Positions 1-5,543 of a stretch of DNA of 7,600 nucleotides are shown here, piece after piece (the first letter of the stretch is position 1; the number at the start of each line of letters is the position of its first letter). Position numbers and translations under genes: made by a program. The DNA comes from Rhizobiaceae bacterium (lineage in GTDB: Bacteria; Pseudomonadota; Alphaproteobacteria; Rhizobiales; Rhizobiaceae). The notes under the pieces are model-generated. The model saw only the letters and a program-made list of their open reading frames with translations. It did no database searches and was not told where the DNA came from. The stretch lies in contig SCRB01000505.1 in assembly GCA_004299545.1 (NCBI GenBank), positions 1 to 7,600 on the forward strand, given 5' to 3'.

Positions 1-328
1 AACGGTCCTTTATCCAGCCGCACGCCACGGGCTCGCCGCCTTCCGAAAGCCGGTCCCACAGCCTGTCGACCTCCGCCTGGTCCCTGCAATCGATCGAAAG
101 CGAGATGGCGTGCGTGAACTCGAAATTCGAGCCACCGTTCAGCGCCTGATAGGTCTGGCCCGCGAGCGTGAAGCCCACGAGGAGCACAGTCCCTTCCTTG
201 CCTCCGGGGCTATCGATGACGTTATGCTGGACATAGTCGATGCGGGAATCCGGCAAGAGCGAGATATAGAATCGGGCGGCTTCCTCGGCCTGGCCATTGA
301 ACCAGAGGCAGGGGGTTATCTTGGACAT
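1..328 (-). CDS. VOC family protein (PhnB / 3-demethylubiquinone-9 3-methyltransferase-like), 3' end off the window
   Basis: Reading leftwards from an ATG at 328, 109 codons stay open to the window edge, so the C-terminus is missing. The protein opens MSKITPCLWFNGQAEEAARF, followed by YISLLPDSRIDYV and later GGSNFEFTHAISLSIDC and DRLWDRLSEGGE. This is the typical opening of the PhnB-like branch of the VOC (glyoxalase/dioxygenase) superfamily, whose full length is usually about 150-160 residues. The start is supported by GAGGAG about 6 bases upstream (on the minus strand). These proteins are small cytosolic metal- or ligand-binding folds and most have no proven substrate; despite the Pfam-style name they are generally not methyltransferases. 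It diverges from preT, with about 200 bp between the starts. The family call is fairly secure; the specific function is unknown. Confidence 0.85.
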   Translation of the reverse strand, partial: MSKITPCLWFNGQAEEAARFYISLLPDSRIDYVQHNVIDSPGGKEGTVLLVGFTLAGQTYQALNGGSNFEFTHAISLSIDCRDQAEVDRLWDRLSEGGEPVACGWIKDR

Positions 329-412
329 TCTCGGCTCCTCGTATCTGCGACAGCCGAAGGACGATCCAGCGTCCGGCAGGCCGACACTCTACACCGGATT
401 TTTTGGCGGAAT

Positions 413-449
413 GTGTCCTGGCAGGGCCTCTCGTGACAGTGTCCTGACA
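413..449. promoter_or_regulatory. 11-bp direct repeat in the VOC/preT divergent spacer, candidate operator
   Basis: GTGTCCTGGCA (413-423) and GTGTCCTGACA (439-449) are direct repeats with one mismatch, 26 bp apart, about 2.5 helical turns. The second copy is part of overlapping dyads, GACA-g-TGTC (435-443) and TGTC-ct-GACA (440-449). On the minus strand the motif reads TGTCAGGACAC, about 85-120 bp upstream of the VOC start codon. A repeated dyad in a divergent spacer suggests a regulator site. The regulator is not identified, and the site may serve the VOC gene, preT or both. Confidence 0.4.
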
Positions 450-461
450 TGAAGAAGAAAT

Positions 462-477
462 TTGACCGATTGATAAA
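462..477 (+). promoter_or_regulatory. Possible RutR-like operator / -35 region upstream of preT
   Basis: TTGACCGATTGATAAA matches 11 of the 14 specified positions of the E. coli RutR site as I recall it (TTGACCAnnTGGTCAA). The left half-site is perfect and the right half degenerate. RutR is a TetR-family sensor of uracil and thymine, so such a site upstream of pyrimidine-degradation genes would make sense. The same TTGACC could instead simply be a -35 element; no convincing -10 follows at 16-18 bp (AAACAT at best). No TetR gene lies in the window. Confidence 0.3.
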
Positions 478-515
478 AATTCGAAACATGCTAGCTTTCG
501 GAAAAACAAGAATGT

Positions 516-520
516 GGGGA
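516..520 (+). promoter_or_regulatory. preT: Ribosome binding site that decides the preT start
   Basis: GGGGA lies 5 bases upstream of the ATG at 526. A longer reading from the in-frame GTG at 514 would start before this site and has no comparable Shine-Dalgarno sequence of its own, so ATG 526 is preferred. Confidence 0.6.
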
Positions 521-525
521 ATGCG

Positions 526-1878
526 ATGGCTGAACGCCTTTTCAAGGAAGGAATTGCAGCCGGGCGGCTGTCACCGGAGGCGTATGCCGAGAATTTCGGC
601 GACCTGCATCCATCGCTCGATCACCACGAGGCGGTGGTCGAGAGCGACCGCTGCTATTTCTGCTATGATGCGCCCTGCATGCAGGCATGCCCGACCACGA
701 TCGACATCCCGCTTTTCATCCGACAGATCGGCAACGGCAATCCGCTCGGCGCGGCGAAGACCATCTTCGACCAGAATATCCTTGGCGGCATGTGCGCCCG
801 CGTCTGCCCAACCGAGACGCTGTGCGAAGAAGCCTGCGTGCGCGAGGCCGCAGAGGGCAAGCCGGTTCAGATCGGCCGCCTGCAGCGCTACGCCACCGAC
901 ACGGCCATGGCGCAGGATCGGCAGTTTTATGAGCGCGCCGCGCCGACGGGCAGGAAAATCGCCGTTGTCGGCGCCGGCCCGGCGGGGCTTGCCTGTGCGC
1001 ATCGGCTGGCCATGCACGGGCATGACGTCACTGTCTTCGAGGCGCGCGCGAAAGCGGGCGGGCTCAACGAATACGGTATCGCCGCCTACAAGACGGTCGA
1101 TGGTTTCGCGCAGGCCGAAGTCGATTATGTGACTGCTATCGGCGGCATCGCTATCGAGAACGGCAAGGCGCTGGGGCGCGATTTCACGCTCGCCGATCTC
1201 ACCGGAAGATACGATGCGGTCTTTCTCGGCGCGGGGCTTGCCGGGGTCAACGCGCTTCGTGCCGAGGGCGAAGATGCGGAAGGTGCCGACAATGCGGTCG
1301 ACTTCATCGAAACGCTTCGGCAGGCGGCCGACATCGCAGCGCTGCCGATCGGCCGCCGCGTCGTTGTCATCGGCGGCGGCATGACGGCGATCGACGCGGC
1401 CGTGCAATCGAAGTTGCTCGGCGCGGAGGAAGTGACGATCTGCTACCGCCGCGGCCGTGAGCACATGAACGCTTCAGAGTATGAGCAGGATCTGGCGGCC
1501 GCCAACGGTGTCAGCATCCGCCATTGGCTGCAGCCGAAAAAGGTGATCGCCGAGGACGGCAAGGTTGCGGCGATCGAACTCGAATATACCGCGCTCAGGG
1601 ATGGCAAGCTCGCCGGGACCGGTGAAATGTTGAGGCTCGATGCCGACCAGGTCTTCAAGGCGATCGGCCAGAGCTTCGATGCCGCCCCGCTCAACGGCAG
1701 CGGCAGCCAGATCGTCATGGAGAGTAGCAAGATCAAGGTCGATGCGGAAGGCCGCACGTCCATCGCCATGGTCTGGGCGGGAGGCGATTGCGTCGCCGGC
1801 GGCGAGGACCTGACGGTTACCGCCGTGGCGCAGGGGCGCGACGCGGCGGAAAGCATCCAGCGGGCGCTGAAGGGTTAG
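526..1878 (+). CDS. preT: NAD-dependent dihydropyrimidine dehydrogenase, subunit PreT (FAD/NAD(P)/4Fe-4S oxidoreductase)
   Basis: This 450-residue flavoprotein takes electrons from NAD(P)H through FAD and iron-sulfur clusters and passes them to PreA, which reduces uracil or thymine to the 5,6-dihydro form. Residues 40-125 are the N-terminal ferredoxin-like domain: C43, C46, C51, C55, then C94, C100, C104 and Q120. These have exactly the spacing of the pig DPD ligands (C79, C82, C87, C91, C130, C136, C140, Q156; constant offset 36), including the unusual glutamine ligand. A FAD dinucleotide-fold GAGPAG is at 149-154, an NAD(P)-binding GGGMTAID at 283-290, and WAGGDC near the C-terminus starts the second FAD motif. 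The protein belongs to the GltD/DPD N-terminal family and is longer than E. coli PreT (about 410 residues). The companion subunit is encoded at 2422-3747, separated by a GFA-family gene. GltD-like subunits of other enzymes are the alternative, but the preA neighbour makes PreT the clear choice. Confidence 0.93.
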   Translation: MAERLFKEGIAAGRLSPEAYAENFGDLHPSLDHHEAVVESDRCYFCYDAPCMQACPTTIDIPLFIRQIGNGNPLGAAKTIFDQNILGGMCARVCPTETLCEEACVREAAEGKPVQIGRLQRYATDTAMAQDRQFYERAAPTGRKIAVVGAGPAGLACAHRLAMHGHDVTVFEARAKAGGLNEYGIAAYKTVDGFAQAEVDYVTAIGGIAIENGKALGRDFTLADLTGRYDAVFLGAGLAGVNALRAEGEDAEGADNAVDFIETLRQAADIAALPIGRRVVVIGGGMTAIDAAVQSKLLGAEEVTICYRRGREHMNASEYEQDLAAANGVSIRHWLQPKKVIAEDGKVAAIELEYTALRDGKLAGTGEMLRLDADQVFKAIGQSFDAAPLNGSGSQIVMESSKIKVDAEGRTSIAMVWAGGDCVAGGEDLTVTAVAQGRDAAESIQRALKG

Positions 1879-1879
1879 G

Positions 1880-1899
1880 GGCACCTATGGTGTCGTTTT
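1880..1899 (+). terminator. Weak terminator-like hairpin right after preT
   Basis: Two bases after the preT stop codon a six-pair stem (GGCACC with GGTGTC, one G-U pair, loop TAT) is followed by G and then TTTT (1896-1899). A 10-bp perfect palindrome, CGGGCGCCCG, follows at 1907-1916. The hairpin is short for an intrinsic terminator and may only attenuate transcription into the downstream genes. Confidence 0.35.
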
Positions 1900-1950
1900 A
1901 TCCTTACGGGCGCCCGCCTCTGATGAACCCGGCATCGGAAGGTTGCCACG

Positions 1951-2370
1951 ATGCAAACTGACCTCCAAGGCGGATGCTATTGCGGTGCGTTGCGCTATAG
2001 CGTCACCGCCGCACCCGTGCTCAAGGCTGAATGCCATTGCCGTGCCTGTCAGCATATTTCGGGCGGCGGCCCCAACTACTTCATGCTCATTCCGCCCGAC
2101 GGCTTCGCCTATGTGAAGGGCGAGCCGAGACAATATAGAAGGCCCGATCTCCCGAACGCGGTGACGCGGGATTTCTGCGCGCTGTGCGGTACGCATATCC
2201 TGTCGCGACGGCCGGGCCTGCCGCAACTCGTGCTCAAGATCGGCACGCTCGACGAGCCGGAAGTCTATGGCGGGCCGAAGATCGCGATCTTCTGCGAGGA
2301 GAAGGCCAGCTTCCATGTCATTCCCGATGGCGTTCCGGCCTTCGATACCCTGCCGGAGAAGCGCCAATGA
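1951..2370 (+). CDS. GFA family zinc-binding protein
   Basis: A complete 139-residue protein of the GFA (glutathione-dependent formaldehyde-activating enzyme / CENP-V) fold. The zinc-ligand pattern is intact: C9-Y-C11 in the opening GGCYCGALRY, C28-H-C30-xx-C33 in the ECHCRAC segment, and C76-xx-C79 in DFCALCGTHI. Members bind zinc through these cysteines. The name comes from a glutathione-formaldehyde (Gfa) enzyme whose activity has been questioned, so most members have no firm reaction. ATG 1951 is chosen because GGAAGG (1937-1942) sits 8 bases upstream. It lies 72 bp after preT and 51 bp before preA on the same strand, so it is probably transcribed with them at least in part. Placement between two subunits of one enzyme is unexpected; whether it has a role in pyrimidine breakdown is unknown. 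Confidence 0.88.
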   Translation: MQTDLQGGCYCGALRYSVTAAPVLKAECHCRACQHISGGGPNYFMLIPPDGFAYVKGEPRQYRRPDLPNAVTRDFCALCGTHILSRRPGLPQLVLKIGTLDEPEVYGGPKIAIFCEEKASFHVIPDGVPAFDTLPEKRQ

Positions 2371-2421
2371 ATTTGCCTCTCATAGCCTCCATGCCGTCGC
2401 CGGCTGAGAAGGAGTAAAGCC

Positions 2422-3747
2422 ATGGCAGACATCCGCAACGACTTCCTCGGCATCAAGTCCCCGAACCCGTTCTGGTTGGCCTCGGCGCCGCCGACGGACA
2501 AGGAGTACAATGTCGTGCGTGCCTTCAAGGCGGGCTGGGGCGGCGTTGTGTGGAAGACGCTCGGCGAAGAGGGACCACCGATCGTCAATGTCAACGGTCC
2601 GCGCTACGGCGCGATCTGGGGCGCCGACCGGCGGCTGCTTGGCCTCAACAATATCGAACTCATCACCGACCGCGCCCTGGAGACCAATCTGCGCGAGATG
2701 AAAAAGGTCAAGCGCGACTGGCCGGATCGCGCGCTGATCGCTTCGATCATGGTGCCCTGCACGGAGGAAAGCTGGAAGGCGATCCTGCCGGCGGTCGAGG
2801 AGACCGAATGCGACGGCATCGAACTCAATTTCGGCTGCCCGCACGGCATGAGCGAGCGCGGCATGGGGTCGGCTGTCGGGCAGGTGCCGGAATACATCGA
2901 GATGGTGGCGCGCTGGTGCAAGCAGTATACGCGCATGCCGGTGATCGTAAAGCTGACGCCCAACATCACCGACATCCGCTATCCGGCGCGGGCGGCGAAA
3001 AAGGGCGGGGCGGATGCCGTCTCTCTCATCAACACCGTATCGTCGATCACCGGAGTCGACCTCGATACGTTCTCGCCGGAGCCGTCAATCGACGGCAAGG
3101 GCTCGCATGGCGGCTATTGCGGCCCGGCGGTCAAGCCGATCGCCCTCAACATGGTGGCCGAGATCGCGCGCGATCCGGAAACGCGGGGCCTGCCGATCTC
3201 CGGAATCGGCGGCGTGACCAACTGGCGCGACGCGGCCGAATTCATGGCGCTCGGCGCCGGCAACGTGCAGGTCTGTACGGCGGCGATGACCTATGGCTTC
3301 AAGATCGTGCAGGAGATGATCGAGGGGCTGAAGAACTGGATGGACGAAAAGGGCCACGCGAGTCTGGACGATATTATCGGACGCGCGACGCCCAACGTCA
3401 CCGACTGGCAGTATCTCAACCTCAACTATGTCGCCAAGGCCCATATCGACCAGGATCTGTGCATCAAATGCGGGCGCTGCCATATCGCCTGCGAGGACAC
3501 CTCGCACCAGGCAATCACCTCGATGGTGGACGGCATGCGTCATTTCGAGGTGATCGAGGCGGAGTGCGTCGGCTGCAATCTGTGCGTCAATGTCTGCCCG
3601 GTGGAAGACTGCATCACCATGCTGCCGCTGGCAGCAGGGGCGATGGATCTGCGCACGAAGAAGAAGGTTTCGGCCAAGTACGCCAACTGGACGACGCATC
3701 CCAACAACCCGATGGCCAAGGCGACGGTGGCTGAACCGGCAGAGTAG
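2422..3747 (+). CDS. preA: NAD-dependent dihydropyrimidine dehydrogenase, catalytic subunit PreA
   Basis: This 441-residue subunit reduces uracil/thymine at an FMN site in a dihydroorotate-dehydrogenase-like TIM barrel (about residues 1-310) and receives electrons through two C-terminal [4Fe-4S] clusters. The active-site loop reads NFGCPHGM, with C139 as the general acid and N136 and H141 in place. N77, K177, N204 and T205 also match pig DPD N609, K709, N736 and T737, at the same offset of 532 as C671. The clusters are C347/C350/C353/C357 and C382/C385/C388/C392. The start at 2422 is supported by AAGGAG (2409-2414) 7 bases upstream. The C-terminal tail beyond the second cluster (about 400-441) is longer than needed for the fold. 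It works with PreT (526-1878). No dihydropyrimidinase or beta-ureidopropionase follows: the next gene is convergent, so the rest of the pathway must be elsewhere. Confidence 0.95.
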   Translation: MADIRNDFLGIKSPNPFWLASAPPTDKEYNVVRAFKAGWGGVVWKTLGEEGPPIVNVNGPRYGAIWGADRRLLGLNNIELITDRALETNLREMKKVKRDWPDRALIASIMVPCTEESWKAILPAVEETECDGIELNFGCPHGMSERGMGSAVGQVPEYIEMVARWCKQYTRMPVIVKLTPNITDIRYPARAAKKGGADAVSLINTVSSITGVDLDTFSPEPSIDGKGSHGGYCGPAVKPIALNMVAEIARDPETRGLPISGIGGVTNWRDAAEFMALGAGNVQVCTAAMTYGFKIVQEMIEGLKNWMDEKGHASLDDIIGRATPNVTDWQYLNLNYVAKAHIDQDLCIKCGRCHIACEDTSHQAITSMVDGMRHFEVIEAECVGCNLCVNVCPVEDCITMLPLAAGAMDLRTKKKVSAKYANWTTHPNNPMAKATVAEPAE

Positions 3748-3768
3748 GGGCGGCCGGCAGCAGGCATT

Positions 3769-3852
3769 CGGCAATCGGGTCATGGTTTCGGACGCAATTG
3801 CTTGCGCCAGCATTCGCTGCCGTTCTTTCCGATTGCCGATTGCCGATTGCCG
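3769..3852. repeat. Heptamer tandem repeat and long dyad between convergent genes
   Basis: Three perfect tandem copies of CCGATTG plus a partial fourth (CCG) occupy 3829-3852. The inverted complement CGGCAATCGG lies at 3769-3778, so it can pair perfectly over 10 bp with any of the three registers CCGATTGCCG, leaving a loop of about 50 nt for the first. A small inner dyad, CGCAA-ttgc-TTGCG, sits at 3793-3806. The element fills nearly the whole spacer between the ends of preA and the minus-strand SDR. It could act as a transcript-end structure for both genes, or be a dispersed intergenic repeat; there is no U-tract typical of an intrinsic terminator. Confidence 0.6.
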
Positions 3853-3856
3853 CTCC

Positions 3857-4579
3857 TCAAGCGGCGTAGCGCAGGCCGCCATCCACCGTCAGCACCTGCC
3901 CTGTGATGAAGCCGTTTTTGACGAGGGAGGTGATCGCTTCCGCGACTTCCTCGGGCCTGCCGACGCGGCCCACGGGTGTTTTGGCGCCATATTCGGAGAA
4001 GACCGCCTGGCGCTGGTGCGCCGGCAGGAAATCCCACCAGGGCGTATCGATGACGCCTGGCGCGACGGTGTTGATCCGAAGCGGTTTCAACTCGGCGGCA
4101 AGGATCGGCGTGACCGACAGAAGCATGCCGTTGATCGCCGCGATACCAGCGATGCCGGGGGCCGCCAATTGGGCGGAGACGGCCGAAACGAAGGTGATCG
4201 AGCCGTTCCTGCTGATCGTCGGCAGGGCCGCCTGAGCGCAGGAAAGCTGCGGCCAGATCTTTTCGTCGACGCCGGCGCGAACCTCCGCGAGGTCGAGCGT
4301 GGCGAAGGGGCCAAGACCCCTGCCGCCGCTCAGGCAAAGCACGAGATGGTCGAATGCGCCCAGTCCGTCGAAGAAACGGCGGACCTCGCCCGGCTTGCCG
4401 CCATCGAAGGCGGCCGTGCCGACAGCCGTGTCGAGAGCTTTCACGGCATCGCGTAACTTCTCCTCGTTGCGTCCGGTGATGGTGACGGCATAGCCGCGTT
4501 GATGCAGCGCTGTCGCGGTTGCCAACCCGATGCCGGAGGAGCCGCCGATGACGACGGCATGCTGGTTCTTGTTTTCCAT
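3857..4579 (-). CDS. SDR-family protein lacking the catalytic Tyr and Lys
   Basis: A 240-residue short-chain dehydrogenase/reductase fold. The N-terminal nucleotide-binding motif GGSSGIG is at 12-18, and the C-terminal half has the usual LRINTVAPGVIDTP (167-180), GRVGRPEEVAEAI and ITGQVLTVDGG segments. Where classical SDRs have YxxxK, this protein reads IAAIN (146-150), so both catalytic residues are replaced (I146, N150); S132 is near the usual serine position. SDR subgroups without typical active-site residues are known and are of undetermined function; a nonstandard catalytic mechanism or a binding/regulatory role are both possible. The start at 4579 follows a purine-rich GGAAGGAAAG. It is the second gene of a minus-strand operon, 19 bp after the canonical SDR at 4599-5429. 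The substrate cannot be predicted. Confidence 0.87.
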   Translation of the reverse strand: MENKNQHAVVIGGSSGIGLATATALHQRGYAVTITGRNEEKLRDAVKALDTAVGTAAFDGGKPGEVRRFFDGLGAFDHLVLCLSGGRGLGPFATLDLAEVRAGVDEKIWPQLSCAQAALPTISRNGSITFVSAVSAQLAAPGIAGIAAINGMLLSVTPILAAELKPLRINTVAPGVIDTPWWDFLPAHQRQAVFSEYGAKTPVGRVGRPEEVAEAITSLVKNGFITGQVLTVDGGLRYAA

Positions 4580-4598
4580 GGGCGTCTTTCCTTCCGGA

Positions 4599-5429
4599 TC
4601 AAATCTTCGTTTGGGTCAGGCCGGTGAGGGCGAGGCTCAGTTCGCGGAGTTTTTGGGGCGCGGCGGCGTCGTAGGCTTGCGCGTTGGCGCGCACTTCCCG
4701 CAATCCGTCGAAATAAAGGCCGCTTCGCCCCTCGAGCGCGGGAGATGTCGCCAGATTGAGGATCGCTTCCGCACCCTCTTCGACCGTGCTCCATGGCTCG
4801 ACGCCGGCGTCCCGGACCATCGTCGTGTTCATGTAACTTGCCGGATGCAGGCTGTTGACGGTAACGCGGGTGCCCTCCAGCCGGACCGCCAGATCGATGG
4901 TGGAGAGGATCTGGGCAAGCTTGCTCTGGCAATAGGCGCGTACGCCGCTATAGCCGCGCTCCAGCATGACATCGTCGAAATCGATCGCTTGCTGCCCCGC
5001 TGAAGCGACATTAACGATCCGGGCGGGCGCACTGTCCTTCATGAGCGGCAAAAGGAGCGATGTGAGGAGAAAGCCGGCGAGATAGTTGACGGCGAAGCGC
5101 AACTCGTAGCCGTCGGCACTGGTTCGCCGCCCCGGTCCGCCGCTATTGGTGCCGACGCCGGCATTGTTGATGAGAAGATGAAGCCGGTTCGTCCTGCTCC
5201 GAACAGTTTCCGCCAGGCGGTGGACTTCCGCGAGGGATGAGAAATCGGTGGCGAGGAATTCCGCCTTGCCGCCTTCGGCTTCGATCGCGGCGACGAGGCT
5301 TTCACCACGTGTCTTGTCGCGGCCATGGACGAAGACTCGCGCTCCATCCGCGGCAAGCCTCCGCGCTACCAGCCGCCCGACACCGTCGGTCGAACCGGTA
5401 ACGAGCGCGACCTTGTTTTTCAAATCCAT
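4599..5429 (-). CDS. SDR family NAD(P)-dependent oxidoreductase (retinol-dehydrogenase-like)
   Basis: A 276-residue classical SDR with all expected motifs: TGSTDGVG (11-18) for NAD(P), NNAG (88-91), N115 in RFAVNYLAG, S143 in IVNVASAG, and the catalytic Y166-CQS-K170. The tail SLHPASYMNTTMVRD and length resemble the retinol dehydrogenase/WW-oxidoreductase-like SDRs, which reduce or oxidise carbonyl/alcohol groups in the cytosol; the substrate is not predictable. The open frame extends up to 5507, but the homologous region begins at MDLKNKVALVTG, and ATG 5429 has GGAGG eight bases upstream, so the short start is chosen. It is the promoter-proximal gene of a two-SDR operon, divergent from the HTH regulator at 5544, which probably controls it. 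Confidence 0.92.
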   Translation of the reverse strand: MDLKNKVALVTGSTDGVGRLVARRLAADGARVFVHGRDKTRGESLVAAIEAEGGKAEFLATDFSSLAEVHRLAETVRSRTNRLHLLINNAGVGTNSGGPGRRTSADGYELRFAVNYLAGFLLTSLLLPLMKDSAPARIVNVASAGQQAIDFDDVMLERGYSGVRAYCQSKLAQILSTIDLAVRLEGTRVTVNSLHPASYMNTTMVRDAGVEPWSTVEEGAEAILNLATSPALEGRSGLYFDGLREVRANAQAYDAAAPQKLRELSLALTGLTQTKI

Positions 5430-5506
5430 GTCCAGAACCTCCACTCCATTTCCATCGTGCTGCCCTGGCGACAAATGGTGCAGGCGCGCGACGTGAAACA
5501 GTTCCA

Positions 5507-5535
5507 ATTTTATCCTGGTATCAGTACTGCTATAA
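5507..5535 (-). promoter_or_regulatory. Candidate promoter of the two-SDR operon
   Basis: On the minus strand TTATAG (5535-5530) and TAAAAT (5512-5507) are separated by 17 bp. The -10 matches the sigma-70 consensus at 5 of 6 positions and the -35 at 3 of 6. Transcription would begin near 5500, leaving about 70 nt of leader before the ATG at 5429. Confidence 0.4.
5519..5532. promoter_or_regulatory. Candidate operator, CAGTACTG palindrome, between divergent promoters
   Basis: TATCAGTACTGCTA is a 14-bp dyad with one mismatched pair around a perfect 8-bp palindrome CAGTACTG (5522-5529). The core lies inside the spacer of the putative minus-strand promoter and its right edge touches the TATAAT of the putative plus-strand promoter. 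A bound repressor would therefore cover both. The adjacent HTH regulator is the natural candidate to bind it. Confidence 0.45.
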
Positions 5536-5536
5536 T
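5531..5536 (+). promoter_or_regulatory. Candidate -10 box (TATAAT) of the HTH regulator gene
   Basis: A perfect TATAAT ends 7 bases before the ATG at 5544, so transcription would start at or next to the start codon. The -35 position (about 5508-5513, TTTTAT) is weak. The box contains the alternative ATG at 5535. Confidence 0.4.
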
Positions 5537-5543
5537 GACTGTC

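Noticed and set aside
449..1132. Long plus-strand open frame of 227 codons overlapping the start of preT
   Set aside because: It is an Arg/Ser/Ala-rich shadow in another frame of preT, which has complete family motifs; typical of GC-rich DNA.
571..1464. Minus-strand open frame of 297 codons antisense to preT
   Set aside because: No recognisable domain, and it lies wholly opposite a strongly supported gene.
2550..3734. Plus-strand open frame of 394 codons inside preA
   Set aside because: Low-complexity Arg/Gly/Asp-rich shadow of the preA reading frame.
3829..3852. CRISPR-like array
   Set aside because: The units are only 7 bp and directly abutting, without spacers; it is a simple tandem repeat.
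3085..3882. Minus-strand open frame spanning the preA end, the repeat and the SDR end
   Set aside because: Runs through a noncoding repeat and antisense to preA; no family resemblance.
3590..4456. Plus-strand open frame of 288 codons crossing the convergent spacer
   Set aside because: It joins a preA shadow to an antisense of the SDR gene; composition is that of a shadow frame.
5430..5507. 26-residue N-terminal extension of the SDR from ATG 5507
   Set aside because: The conserved SDR start MDLKNKVALVTG at 5429 has its own GGAGG; the extension has no family resemblance.
5325..5543. N-terminal extension of the HTH regulator up to 5325
   Set aside because: This part lies antisense within the SDR gene, is not like the family N-terminus, and contains the putative divergent promoters.
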